64,000 nucleotides of DNA, from positions 21,550,283 through 21,614,282 of the forward strand of contig OU612066.1 of the NCBI GenBank assembly GCA_914767715.1, read 5' to 3'. Under the pieces are notes generated by a model. It was not told the DNA's origin. It saw only the letters and a program-made list of their open reading frames with translations, and did not search any database. Both the position numbers and the translations under genes were made by a program. Below, piece after piece: positions 35,834 through 48,580 of this stretch (positions within the stretch are counted from its first letter, which is position 1; every line of letters starts with the position of its first letter). The DNA comes from Membranipora membranacea. Taxonomy: Eukaryota > Bryozoa > Gymnolaemata > Cheilostomatida > Membraniporidae.

Positions 35834-35942
35834 ACAGCAGTCTGCAGTCACAGCTTGAACAAGGAAGTTAGTAACAAGCAGTGGAGATTTAGATAGAGCA
35901 ACACACAGAGAGTTAACAGGACATAACCATTGAAAATATCAG
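35834..35942 (+). other. Non-coding leader exon, copy B1
   Basis: This matches the leader exon at 7221-7328, with the same end ATATCAG|GTCAGTAG. It is preceded by the 'gccacatggatttccc...cttgtcacagttttg' block, which also precedes the three tandem leaders at 41-42.5 kb. Confidence 0.6.
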
Positions 35943-38605
35943 GTCAGTAGGATGTACAATCAAGGCATTAGGTACTCTTACTCTCTCTGACTCTTTATAT
36001 AAGGGTGTTGAACTTCTAATCCCTTTGTTCAGTTTTTTATCACAACTTACTCTGGTTAGGGATTAGGGTCGCTAACAGAGGTTTTTTTATGGAGAGATAA
36101 GTGTAACTTCATTGAGACATTGATATGAAGGTTATTGCATTCTATTGTTAACCATACTGTGATCTCTGTTACTGCGGGCTCTGCTATGATACATTAATCT
36201 TACATTTCGGAATCTTTAACTTGAAGACTCCCTCGTACTATTATACACATGCTTTGCTTGCTCACAGCGGACCCCTTCCACTTTAATTCAGTGTTTGGGG
36301 AAAGAAAGTGGGATATAAAAGAGTGTCCTCATTTTTTTTCTCATTCCCTGACCCACTTTAGAATCACTTGTCAGTGTGATAAAAATATACCCTAGCTAAT
36401 ATAAATTCCTTTGAGTCCATACTCAGTTCATTAAAAGTATTGGCTGATTTTGGTGATTATCTCCTCCTGACAAAACTTTGAACTTCACTCTAGGGAAGTG
36501 TATTTGACATGGGTGAACTAAACCCATATATAATTATGTATTATACCAATATAAACCCAATGAGCCACAATGATATTAAAAAAAATATTATTTCTCAAAG
36601 AAATGTACAAATGTACAGCTGTTACTATCAAAGTAATGTATCGCACACCTACTTCCAATAGTCCGATTACTTCCAAATTTCTTTTGGTTACTCAGAATAG
36701 GGCTGTCCAGATATGCCGATTTTTGCATCATTGTAAGTTGCATGCAAGCAAAATGTAACATGTATATCTGTTTTTTGAAAGTATGCCTGATGTGTGCTTA
36801 CGATTGCGCAATACACCACAGACCTTAGCCTTTGATATACTCTCTTTGTCTAAACAAAGCCTCTTCTATAACAAGCTTTCAATTCAATTGATGTATGAGG
36901 CACAATAATCCTAGGTCCCAAACGCAAGAAGTACAATTATAATCTGCTACTGGTAGCCTAATACTGTGATTACCAAAGATTATAAATTGTTAATACTACA
37001 TTTTACAAAATATTCTGATCATGAATTAAATGATTCGAATTCAGTAATTTAGCAGGAAATCTCATCATTCAACTTCAAATGTGGAAACAAGTCTTAGGCA
37101 CAAATGGTCTTGATTGGTTTCCCATCTTATTTCAAGGATTAATATTTCAACAAAATTTTTATTCATGTGTAGTTTAGTTGTAATTTCATGTATATATAGG
37201 TTTTTTCACCTTTGTCAAACACTTGATCGTCTAGAAAGCGCTTGAGTTTTATATTATTCAATCGACTTGCTCCACGACCAGTAGAGCCTCCTGAGTCAAG
37301 CTACTAGAAGTGCATGGCAAGCTAGTGCAACCATAGTCTAAGTGCTCAGACTCCAAGGCGCAGGGAGTTGCTTGCGCAAACTATAGTTTGCGCAAGTAAC
37401 TCCCTGCGCCTTGGAGTCTGGGCACTCATGATGCGAATGGCTATTATTATTATTATAATCTCACATGACACATGCCTCCAAAATATACTGACTCTGTGGG
37501 TTCGGAAAGATCTTCTTTGTAATTTTGTGATGGCTTATTTAGTCAACACAAACGGGTATGAATCTTTCAACTAAGGAATTGTGGTTAAAATAGATTATAT
37601 CTTATTAGCTTCGATTGTTTGATGCAGAAAGCGTGCTATCAAGAATGAGATGGATTTAAGAGTTGGTGACATACGTTAGAGTGTCAGTCGCACAGCGCGC
37701 ATGCGTTGGAGGTCATGGGTTTTGTTAGCCCCGAGGGCTTGTCAATTGGGATGCATGGGTTTCTCTTTGATTACAGATTATAGCAAGAAGCTGATCTATG
37801 AATACTGAATTGCAATCTAACTATTTTGATAAATGGAAGGTTACCAAAATATGTGCATATCTTGGCACTGAGCATAGGGATTCATCAGTTAAAATTGAGA
37901 TAGGAGCTGGAAAGTGTTTAACACAGAGTAATTCATTATGCTAGCAATATCAAGCAGAGGCTGTACACACAGCATTCTTCTCATAGAGTATTATCATGTG
38001 TTGCTATTCACAATAAAATATCTAATTGTGTGGCTAATTAAAATTGTTTTTAAAAACAGGAGCACACGCTATTGTTTGGTGACAAGATTGAGTCAACATA
38101 ATCTCATAATTGTGTTGGTTTGTGATGGTTTGTGTTGTCCCAATGTCTCTCTGTTTAGTCATACAATCAAAAGATTTACTATGTAGTGCTCTCATATTTA
38201 CAGGTAGGCATACTAGTAGTGATTGCTTATTTATTTATTTATAGAGGCTTACAAAAGGATGGCTAATAATTTAGGTTAGCACAATAAAATTTTGAATATT
38301 ATCATGGGCTAAGGCCCCTGTGACTCCTTGCTCTCTGTATGGCATCACAGCCATTAACACAGTGAGCAATATCCTCATGACAGTAGATACAATAGTAAAA
38401 ACCTTTCATACTGTGATTTATCTGGATACCCAACTAACTATATTAACTTCAAGCTGTTGATGGCATATGGCCGAGGAGCTATTGGTGACTGCATTTGGAA
38501 AACTTCTAACTCAAATTAAGCTGCAAAACAAAATCCCTCCCCTGCCTTCTCTGGTCTTCACCTGATTGATTTGATTGATTTATTACATATCACAGACAAT
38601 ATTAC
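35943..38605. other. No gene seen; contains an 86-bp palindrome
   Basis: The first part repeats sequence found after the other leaders. Open frames at 36570-36758, 37368-37574 and 37938-38186 lack any support. The palindrome at 37341-37426 is listed separately. Confidence 0.4.
37341..37426. repeat. 86-bp near-perfect palindrome
   Basis: Two 43-bp arms meet at 37383/37384 with no spacer. They differ at two positions only, and both would form G-U pairs in the plus-strand RNA (G37370 opposite T37397, and T37346 opposite G37421). The arms contain GGCGCAGGGAGTTG. Confidence 0.9.
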
Positions 38606-39965
38606 CAGGGCTCTCAACCACTCAGATTTAGCCCGAGTTACTCAGATTTTTGGGTTCAACTCAGGCTTCTCATTGGATTTTAAAATGTGAGCTAATACTC
38701 AGATTTTGCTCGTTGGCAGAGATGAATAATATATAAACAATGCTAAATGTTGCCTTACAATAATTTATGTCATATTATTAATGAATGATCAGGTATTAGA
38801 TTCTAGTTGTGATAAGCTATGCTCTCACTGCGCTGCCTATTCAAGTCATTTATGTGAGATTCCAATTTGTATTTGAGAACGCTTTTAAAATTTAGCTTGT
38901 AATGAACTTGACATGATTGAATGAACCTAATCTTTAATTTGAATATCAACACATTACACCCAACTTGCCTTTCTGTCAAAGCATCTCGGTTCAGACTGAG
39001 ATGACATCAAACTTTTGCATGTGAATAATGTGTGGTATTTGTTGTGGGTATTTGATTTCATTTGTGATAAGCTATGCTCTTATTGCTCTCCCAGTGATTT
39101 GCAAATAGATTATTATGGCTGAATAGAAATTTGAATTTTAGGAATGTTAAAAAATTCATTTTGCAGGTGAACCGGATTAATCCAGGCAATGATTTCAATA
39201 GCATCACATTACATCAATTATATGCCTTTCTACCCTGGCGGCTCGATTCGTCAGCCTTTAAAACAATATTTTTACAAACATATATTTACATCATAGGGAT
39301 TCATTTTCACCTGTGGCGATGGCCTTGGTTAGTCCATATGAATTGGTTCATCTGGATCAAATCTAAAATTATTTACGATTTTATGTTTACAAGCAATGCT
39401 CTAGGTTTTTATTGATTTACTAGCTATCACAAACATGAAATGTTGCGAGAAAAGGATGCATATACTTTGTCATTAAAGGAGCTTGCTACCAATGTATGGA
39501 ACTCGCATTTGAGGGCATTGCTCTAGGAAATTTTGTATGATGTGATGCTCATCAGCAGAACAGCACAATAATATCGAGGTCGCCTACGTCAAGCCTCAAA
39601 TTCTTGGCAACATTAAAAACTTTTCTTAGTAATTTCTTGTCTATGGTACATATGCTCGTGTGCAAAACAGGCAGACAATACATCAAGAGAGGGAAATTAC
39701 AAAACTTTTGAACATCATGGAAGCTAATGGCTTTGTACTTAGATGCAACATTTTTTTAACAACATACATTCTTTGACTTGCTTTGCCAGCTATTCTTTGC
39801 ACATAATCTTCAAATCCCAGGTATTTCACCCGACAATATTTCGGTACCATCTCAGACATACCCTCAGCTGTTTATGCTCACAGCGTTTTACACCTTTAAA
39901 GTACCACTATGGGTCATGCTAATATCAAAACTCAGGTTTCGAATCCTCCCAGGTTGAGAGCCCTG
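38606..39965. mobile_element. 1.36-kb non-autonomous DNA element, 14-bp TIRs
   Basis: The terminal inverted repeat CAGGGCTCTCAACC is perfect at 38606-38619 and, in complement, at 39952-39965. ATATTAC flanks both sides (38599-38605 and 39966-39972), a 7-bp target duplication. The CAGGG start is reminiscent of hAT elements, whose duplications are usually 8 bp, so the superfamily is left open. The open frame at 39131-39415 lies inside and resembles no transposase. A truncated relative lies at 7798-8418. A tRNA B-box-like string (GTTTCGAATCC) near the right end is noted without weight. Confidence 0.8.
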
Positions 39966-40849
39966 ATATTACATAATCAAATAGTAACTAGAAACCAGAA
40001 GTATAATAACAATACTACTACTATTAAGGCTTCTTTGAGGGAAGGATTTGGGATTTTAACGTGACATTTATTTTCGCACAAATCAGAAGCACTGCCCAAT
40101 CTATTCTTAAAAATTTTACTTGAAAGACAGTAATTTATGTTTGAAACAACCCTAATAATCTTCAATAATTTTTAATTGACATTGTTTCCTCAATCAATCC
40201 TTGTTTAAAATGTGATAGTGTCAGGCCTTCTTGTGTATTTCTTAGGATTGAAATATTTCACAATTGTTTGATGGGTATCCCTGGCTTAAATTTAATTCAT
40301 ATCACTGGGCAAGGTCGGTTGACACAAGTACCAGTAGATGAATTATGCGTCCTCATTTAATCCCCCTACTCAAAAACTTTGACCCCATCCAGCAAAAATT
40401 AGAACCAGTAGTATTGAATTTGGATTGGATTGGAAATAGTAAATCAAATATCTATCGCTACCTATTCTCTTGCTATCTTGCGAGTATAAGGGTTTACGGA
40501 GAGTTATTTAACCAGATTGACACAATCTGCTTAGTGCTTGGAGTTTGAAATAAAACCTGTATACAGGGAGAACTTGTATGCTGGTATAATTTCTGATATT
40601 TGGAGACATTCAATTTTGATCCTAGATTCTTCCTCTGTAAAGAATTCTCTCATTTAAGTTTGTATGTTTACCTGGATACAAGGACGGGATATGATAAATT
40701 AGGCAAAGTGGGATAACTTCTAATTCATATTAAGTACGACATTGTATGAAAATGAGAAGATAACTCTACAGCAACTTGAAGCCAAAATACTTTTAATGAA
40801 CTGAGTATCAGCCCTTTCATTGAATGCGACTGATAAGTAGTGAGTAATT
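39966..40849. other. No gene seen
   Basis: This lies between the DNA element and the tandem leader array. Two open frames of about 65 codons have no support. Confidence 0.45.
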
Positions 40850-40980
40850 GAACCCTTACAGGTTAACCTCCATCAGTCAATCACATATAAACAGTGTGTT
40901 AAAAAATTGAAACTGCCACATGGATTTCCCTCTTGTCACAGTTTTGTTTTGCTTATTTGTCAGCCAGTTAATCTATTACA

Positions 40981-41088
40981 CAGCAGTCTGCAGTCACAGC
41001 TTGAACAAGGAAGTTAGTAACAAGCAGTGGAGATTCAGTCATAACTACACACAGAGAGGTTACAGGACATAACCATTGAGGATATCAG
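40981..41088 (+). other. Non-coding leader exon, copy B2
   Basis: First leader in the tandem array; donor CAG|GTCAGTAG as in the other copies. Confidence 0.6.
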
Positions 41089-41724
41089 GTCAGTAGTATG
41101 TACAATCAAGGTGTTAGATACTCTCTCTAACTCTTTTAGGGTGTTGAACATCTAATCGCCTTGTTCAGTTTTGTATCACTGCATACTCTGGTTAGGGATT
41201 CGGGTCGCTTATAGTGGGTTTTTTATGGAGAGTAACTTCATTGATATGAAGGTTATTTCATTCTATTGTGAACCATACTGTGATCTCTATTACTGCGGGC
41301 TCTGCGATGATACATTAATCTTACATTTCGGAATGTTTACCTAGAAGACTCCCCGTCCCAGCCTACTATTACACACATGTCTTGCTTGCTCACCGCGGAC
41401 CCCTTCCGCTTTAATTCAGTGTTTGGGGAAAGAAATTGGGATATAAAAGAGTGTCCTCATTTTTTCTCTCATTCCCTGACCCGCTTTAGAATCACTTGTC
41501 AGTGTGATAAAAATATACCCCAGCTAATATAAATTCCTTTTAGTCCATATCAGCCCTTTTATTGAATGCGACTGATAAGTAGTGAGTAATTGATAACCCT
41601 TACAGGTTAACCTCCATCAGTCAATCACATATAAACAGTGCGTTAAAAAATTGAAACTGCCACATGGATTTCCCTCTTGTCACAGTTTTGTTTTGCTTAT
41701 TTGTCAGGCAGTTAACTTATTACA

Positions 41725-41832
41725 CAGCAGTCTGCAGTCACAGCTTGAACAAGGAAGTTAGTAACAAGCAGTGGAGATTTAGATAGAGCAACACACTGAG
41801 AGTTTACAGGACATAACCATTGAGAATATCAG
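41725..41832 (+). other. Non-coding leader exon, copy B3
   Basis: Second leader in the tandem array, with the same donor. Confidence 0.6.
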
Positions 41833-42394
41833 GTCAGTAGTATGTACAATCAAGGTGTTAGATACTCTATCTAACTCTTTTAGGGTGTTGAACATCTAAT
41901 CGCCTGGTTCAGTTTCGTATCACTGCTTACTCTGGTTAGGGATTCGGGTCGCTAATAGTGGTTTTGTTTTATGGAGAGTAACTTCATTGATATGAAGGTT
42001 ATTGCATTCTATTGTTAACCATACTGTGATCGCTATTACTGCTGGCTCTGCGATGATACATTAATCTTACATTTCGAAATGTTAAACTGGAAGACTCCCT
42101 CCTATTATACACATGTCTTGCTCACAGCGGACCTCTTCCGCATAAATTGAGTGTTTTGGGGAAAGAAAGTGCGATGACCCACTTTAAAATCACTTGTCAG
42201 TGTGTTCAAATATACCCCAGCTAATATAAATTCCTTTTAGTCCATATCAGCCCTTTTATTGAATAACCCTTACAGGTTAGCCTCCATCAATCAATAACAT
42301 CTAAACTGTGTGTTAAAAAACCGAAACTGCCACATGGATTTCCCACTTGTCACAGTTTTGTTTCGCTTATTTGTCAGGCAGTTAACTTATCACC

Positions 42395-42502
42395 CAGCAG
42401 TCAGCAGTCACAGCTTGAACAAGGAAGTTAGTAACAAGCAGTTGAGATTTAGTCATAACTACACACAGAGAGGTTACAGGATATAACCATTGAGAATATC
42501 AG
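42395..42502 (+). other. Non-coding leader exon, copy B4
   Basis: Third leader in the array and the closest to the coding exons; the start reads CAGCAGTCAGCAG, one change from the others. It is the simplest partner for the acceptor at 42976. Confidence 0.6.
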
Positions 42503-43009
42503 GTCAGTAGTATGTACAATCAAGGTGTTAGATACTCTCTCTTACTCTTTTAGGGTGTTGAACATCTAATCGCCTTGTTCAATTTTGTATCACTGCTTAC
42601 TATAATTAGGGATTAGGGAAGCAAATAATGGCATTTTATAGTCAACCAACTGAGATCTCAATTATGGAGAGCTATATTACCAGATTTGTAGTCACCCTTC
42701 TGTTTATATACATACACAGGTCATGCTCACAGCAGGCACTTTGCAAATGAAATTCATTGTTTGGGAGGGGCGGAGAGAAAGAGCGAATTCAAAAGAGTCT
42801 CCTCACTTCTGTGGTAACACTCGGATGTGATTCTCAGTTTGCTATCGATGGCGATGTGCGCCTTCACCTGAGCAAGCAAGCACACCCACATATGGAAAGG
42901 CGGGGCCCCCCTTGATCTTCTTGTTCTAAGTATTGTTATTAGCAATATTATGTCGGTAATTTATTCACGCTTTTAGATCCACTGGGCGACACAGCATCAC
43001 ATAAGAGAA

Positions 43010-46000
43010 ATGGCCGTCTCAGTAGCAGAAGATGCACCACATCTGGTAACATGTGGTAACTGCCTCGAGGAAGAGGGGTTTATCCATAACCCGATGTTTC
43101 TGCCCTGTGCTCATGTCTGCTGTGAGACTTGTCTGAGGAGGCAACTCAAGAAGACTGATGTAATCGAATGTAGGGTTTGTCAGTACGTATCAGGTTCACA
43201 GAGCATCTAATATGACAGTGTTTCTAAGAACAGTCTTGCAACGAGTCTCTGATTTGACCTATCAACTATATATTTTATTGTTGTGTAGCTCCACATTGAT
43301 TCAACTTATCTAGTCAGGTGATTAACACCATTAATCTGTAGCCGATTTAAAACATTCCCCTCACATGATTTCCTGTTGTGCAGGAAAGGGGGCGGGGCAG
43401 TGTTGGAGGGAGAGCTGGCAGGATAGAATAAGTTGGATGCGTTTCGGGATGGTCTAAAGTGGGATAGTTGGCTTCATGGTGCTGGCTACATTGTCGGGAG
43501 ATAGTAACTCCACTGTATCCTTCACTAATTCAATTGCAACATTACTCCGCTCGATAATTGATTAAGTATGACATAAAGCGCAACATTTTTTGATTTGTAG
43601 AAACAAGTGCAAGGTGGTTATAGACAAACTTTCTTCAGCCTTAGAGGATGTGCATCCTACTACATTCTGTGAACCATGTGAGAAAAGTGGAAAACTAAAG
43701 ATGACCGCCAACACTTACTGTCCGACCTGTGAACATAAGTACTGTGCTGCTCATCAAAAGGTATATAGTAATCAAGGACTGTAGCTGTGTGTCTGTTAGG
43801 CAATTTGGAGAACTAATTTTACAATTCGAATGGCATTATCAACGATAGCTACGGAGTGTTTTATCAAGGTGTTAGAGTTAGTGTCTCTAACTCTAACTCC
43901 TTGGTTTTATACATCATAATTTTTTAGGGAGCCAAGTGTAAAGGGAGAAAGAGAACTATCCTTTAGCTGTGATAAAGAATGAGATTTGAATAATTTTGTC
44001 ATTACAGCTTCACATTGAGCTAAACTGGCATCACGAGACTCAGAGTATAAAGGAGTACATGAGATCAACCTCAACAGTAGATCAGCAGAAGTTCTGTGAG
44101 ACTCATAAAGATCAAGTAATCACTTTTGGATGTTCTAAGTGTTGGAAGGTTTACTGTGTGTACTGCGTGTCTACTGTAACTGGAAATTGTGAAAGTGGTG
44201 AGATATATGTAATTCCGCATCATCATATTATTATTGTATATACAGCAGCAGATTGGATAACGGTTTTAGTTTCTAAACACATTAAAAACAACTCAAATTG
44301 AGCGCTCTTCTAATCTGAGAGGACAACTCTCTTGGTTACACAAAGAAAAGTCATAGATTTTCGCTGAGATGGCTTACAACACAAAATTCTGACTCTATTC
44401 AACTAAATCATAACTGGGTGCCAAAAATAACTGGAAAAGGGGTTTCGGCCTATCAAGATAGTTAATATATTTTTCCCAATTTCCAAATTTGACACCACAA
44501 GGAGTTTGCTGAGTCCATTCTGAGAGTTTGTGAGAAAAATACCCGAGGCTCGATGTCATGGGAATAACTCATATGAGATGCATAAAGAGTGTTGGAAATG
44601 ATAAAATTCTAGGATTTTCCTTATCATAATTATTAGGTATTATTGAGCTGTTGAAATTGAGATAAATCTGATCTGATATGTGTTTTTTTTTTGACAGCAA
44701 CTAGTGTTATCCTGAGCGCGCGAGTAAATACATCTTTTTGCCTTGCATTTATATCACATCATATTTATGGGTAGATGGATGTGTAAGGAGCGGATCACTG
44801 ATACAAGACAGCCGGTATCTGATCCCTGGCATAAAAGTTGGTGTCAGGAAAGGCAGTCGTATGATGACCAAAGACACAGGCTATCATAACCATTGACAGG
44901 TGTTTTTTAGCTATTCAGATTACAATCTAAAAGGGAGGTCATTATTTTACAACTCAAACATTTTTCTCTGTCTTTCTAGCAGGATCTTCGCACAAGCTTT
45001 TACCTCTCAAAGAGCTGACAGCTGAGGTGAAGAAAGCATTTGAGCCGAAACAAGCAGAAGCTGAGGAGTTGTTTGATAAATGGTCAGCTGTGATGAAGGA
45101 GGCAGCGATCACTCTGTCTAACTGGGATACAAAAACTGAGGAAGGAGTCGGACTTATTGATGATACAGAGCAGAAACAGGTATTGTTATCACAGTCATAA
45201 TGAATAAATGAAAAATATTTTGTTGATACCTTATCGATAGGTATTGGAAGAGAATACAAAATGTTATAACACTGAATCTTGATGAAATACAACTCTGCGT
45301 GAGATAGATAGGTTTGACCGGTCGAAATTTACCGTAAAAAAAAGTCATCTTTCACTTATTGCCTACTACTTTTATAGATACAAGCTATCAGAGAGAAATA
45401 TGGAAAGTTAAAGGAGGAGTATATCACAAACAGAAGCAGCACTAAAGATAAGCTAACAGAGTATATAGAGAAGGATGCTGGACTAAAACTCACTGAGTTT
45501 CATGAACAGATTAAAACTTTCCGGTCTGATCTATCTAAACAACACTGTGTAAGTTGTTCAATCAATTTTGAGGTTGTGAGTCTTTCACTGCTTTTGTCCT
45601 ACTTAGGGTAGCAAAGAGGATTGAATATATCAAGTTGTCCTCTCATTGACATTGAGGCAGCAACTTCAAAATAATGTTTTTATGGTTTATTTGGTCGGAG
45701 GCTTGAAAAGACAGGCTACCCAACTCAAGCTTCGTCAGTTGTTGCAATATCAGTTCCACATGAAATTAATGCCTTTATAGTAGTAGATCACCATATAAGT
45801 CAGTAAAAGCTTTCTGAAACCAAAACTCCACCCATTTGTAAAGTTTATTGTGAAATTTCCAAAAGAAAAAACTCTGGGTACCAGTCTTCAACGAAAACAT
45901 TTCTTAATTTCCTAATTTTCTTAATTATAGTAGCTATAAATTAACATACACATCGAATTGCCTTCTTATTTTACAGGTTGATTTGCTGCGAACAAAGAAG

Positions 46001-47448
46001 ATATTAGAGACTAAACTGGATGATATGGCTGTTGACGAATTCAAAGGTCTAGTGGTGGAAAATCAACTGAATATCCAGACCAATGGTATATATGTTTTTC
46101 CTGCTGCTTCAATCGTCATCTCCCCATCTTGCCACCCTCCACGTTATAATGCTATGAAAATTTGCGTGCAAACCTGCAAAGTGATTAATTGATGCAATAA
46201 GTTTGAAGTGGAAATGTTGGGCTCTGCATGAGGAGCCACTAACTGAGGAACAAACCTGATAATGCGAAGGATGGCATTAATCCTAGTAAACGATTTGTTT
46301 TAAGTGTCTTGTTCATTTCTAAACCGCGTAAAAACAAAAAAATAATTTGTTATATTTCAGAATCTGACACCACAGAGATAAACGCTGCTCTGGTTCCGAC
46401 AGACGACTTTTTGATCGGTGATGACCTCATGAGAAGTAGAAAACCTCCGACCTCGATACGGCTGGTGAAGCAGCTGGCAGCAAATGACTATTGCCTCACA
46501 TCATGTAGTTATAAAGGTGTAACTTATGTAGGTCTAACCAGCGGCTCAATCAACAGAATAGATAAAGCTGGTAACAAGACAGCAGACTTCATCAAACTAT
46601 CCAAATACATCCTCACCATAAGAGCTCATCAGGATCGACTCTACATTCTCATGTGCGGACAACCTTACAAGATCTATGTGTATGATTTGAATGGTCAACA
46701 GATCACATCCTGGGATCACTCAGCCAGCAATGGCTATCACTATGGGAACAAACTTTGTATTGTAAGAAACCAGATACTTGTTGCTGATGCCACCAATAAG
46801 AGAATCACTAACTATAATCTCAATGGGAAAGTGATGAGACAGATTCCATGTCCTACAATCCCGACCAAAACCTTCATATCCATGTGTTCAGCAGGAGAAG
46901 ACTCTGTCATCATCACCACACGCTCACCTCCTCAGGTCTTCAAGTACAACATGAGAACAGAGACTGTACTCTGGACTACAAGCCTCACAGTAGAACCACT
47001 CTCTGTAGCCAGCAGTAATGGTGTAGTACTGGTCAGTGGAAATGGATACGAGGGCAGTAAGAGAGGTGTATGGATAGTAGTTCTAAATACAGCGACTGGT
47101 AAGAACTTTACTCGTTAAATTATATTATATACATGTAGGTCTTTCATATAACAATAGAGTACTACAAAGTCCTGGTTAAATTAGTTTAGGGATTAGGGGA
47201 TCAGTACCCTCATCGAAGCAATCAAACCACCAGTTAAATGTACGGATTTTGTTACCTTGTTCTGTGCGGTCTAATGTATGCGCATACTTTCTTATCCTCT
47301 ATTGCAAATTTCAGGTGAACACATAACAGAATTTAACGATCAAGAAGGAGTGCGGACTCAAGTGTTTGATTTATGGACAGAGAATAACAGACTGCTGGTG
47401 TCCAGTTATCAGAGCTGTGTGCTGTGTTATGAACTACTCTATGATTAA
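43010..47448 (+). CDS. TRIM-like protein: RING, two B-boxes, coiled coil, NHL-like propeller (copy B, intact)
   Basis: Eight exons join in phase: (42977)43010-43182, 43601-43760, 44008-44197, 44983-45179, 45378-45548, 45977-46085, 46361-47098 and 47315-47448, giving about 623 residues. The RING (residues about 15-56) shows C-x2-C, CAHVCCETC and CRVC, a full C3HC4 set. A B-box 1-like Cys/His cluster follows (CEPC at about 81-84, CPTCEHKYCAAH), then B-box 2 (FCETHKDQ, CSKCWKVYCVYC). Residues about 175-333 are a coiled coil. The rest is a six-bladed propeller of NHL type (HQDRLYILM, KIYVYDLNGQQI, VLWTTSL). This is the layout of class-VII TRIM E3 ubiquitin ligases such as TRIM2/3/71; the propeller would bind substrate or RNA. 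The ATG at 43010 fits because the leader exons splice to the acceptor at 42976. Confidence 0.9.
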
Positions 47449-48289
47449 TGTTTAGCTTTCAGTAACTTTATATAGGCGGTGAACTTATATATAAATTATG
47501 ATTCACCCAAAACTGTTGCCCACTTGATGAATTCATTTCCAATAAACAAAATTTAGTTTTGGATATTTTGAGGTCAACTTTATCACCATAAAGCTCACCA
47601 ACATCAAGGCCTATAAACGTTATACTTTATAGAGTTGAACCAAGTTAAATCATTAACTGTCACAACAAACTATGGCAGTTGATTGCATTGTTTACAAAAT
47701 TGTTACGCTAACATTTCCCGCCTAGTTATTACATTCCATTTACAGTAATTTCCAAAGCTTTCCGGCTGAAATTTGTTTTAAAAGATTTATGTATATACGC
47801 CTGTAATCAACAAGACCCAAATACTGACCTTAGCGGTTAGTCTGAGCAGGGAGAGGGGAATTCAATTTTTACTGGACTGAGCCCCTATTGATAGCTTTTA
47901 ACCTATTTAATTTCCACCATAAGTAAGCTGTTTACTCCATGATTTATTTCCATTTCACACAAAAAATACAGATTTAAACTTATTTAAATTCAACTGCATG
48001 AGCAAGTATTTCCGGCGCAACAGTACTGTCCCCCAAAGTCCACATGTTCTGATAGGATGGTACTGCAATTGTAACTAGCAGTAGACAAAAGATAGAGATT
48101 CTTCAAGTCATCAAGAGAAGTCATCAAGCCCTTTTGAATCCAGCTTGAATATATATGTTAAGGCTTTCCGGCGAGTCAACATAAACGCAAGCGCTACAGT
48201 CAGGATGGAGAACATCATTACAGTTAAAATAAGCAGTACTGTATTTTAGAAAAACACGCATTATACCATTATATTATATTAATAACAAC
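47449..48289. other. 3' flank of TRIM-like copy B, no gene seen
   Basis: The first 60 bp are shared with the sequence after 63937 and are probably 3' untranslated sequence. The rest shows nothing recognisable. Confidence 0.45.
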
Positions 48290-48580
48290 ATGGCAACTTT
48301 GGGAACAGGAGGTTTTCCAGAGCACCATGCTGATAGATACAATAAAATATTCTTTGCATTGATGCCCGAAAGGTGTCGACAAGAAAGGCAGTGGTTTCAA
48401 GACAGATTGACCAGCTTCCTTTCTATTGTTTCTTCAAAATGGACAAATCTATGTATACAACCTTTGCTCTATACTGTAAGTATCAATTGGATCGCTGATG
48501 ATTCTGATATTTCCGAAGTACAACAAGAAATATGTGAGATCATGGATAAACTCACTCCGCAGACAGTTTCAATGCTTTAA
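48290..48580 (+). CDS. Small open frame, possibly a first exon
   Basis: The frame starts MATLGTGGFPEHHADRYNKIFF at an ATG with an acceptable context (CAACATGG) and has 96 codons, ending in DKLTPQTVSML. A consensus donor (CT|GTAAGTATC) occurs at 48477-48478, after about 62 codons, so this could instead be a first exon whose partner was not found. The composition looks like a folded, helical protein. No family is recognised and no other copy is in the window. Confidence 0.35.
   Translation: MATLGTGGFPEHHADRYNKIFFALMPERCRQERQWFQDRLTSFLSIVSSKWTNLCIQPLLYTVSINWIADDSDISEVQQEICEIMDKLTPQTVSML

Larger units (their letters stand above)
40850..42520 (+). repeat. Tandem triplication of promoter and leader exon
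   Basis: Three units of about 0.67-0.74 kb repeat the same order: 'acccttacaggtta', the 'gccacatggatttccc' block, CAGCAGTCTGCAG and the leader ending in ATATCAG|GTCAGTAG. Leader ends are at 41088, 41832 and 42502, so unit lengths are 744 and 670 bp. The units lie directly upstream of the intact TRIM-like gene. Confidence 0.85.

Noticed and set aside
39131-39415. 94-codon open frame
   Set aside because: It lies inside a non-autonomous DNA element and the second copy at 7.8-8.4 kb does not keep the frame as a gene.
40850-42520. CRISPR-like array
   Set aside because: The repeats are about 0.7 kb long and the DNA is eukaryotic; they are promoter/leader duplications.
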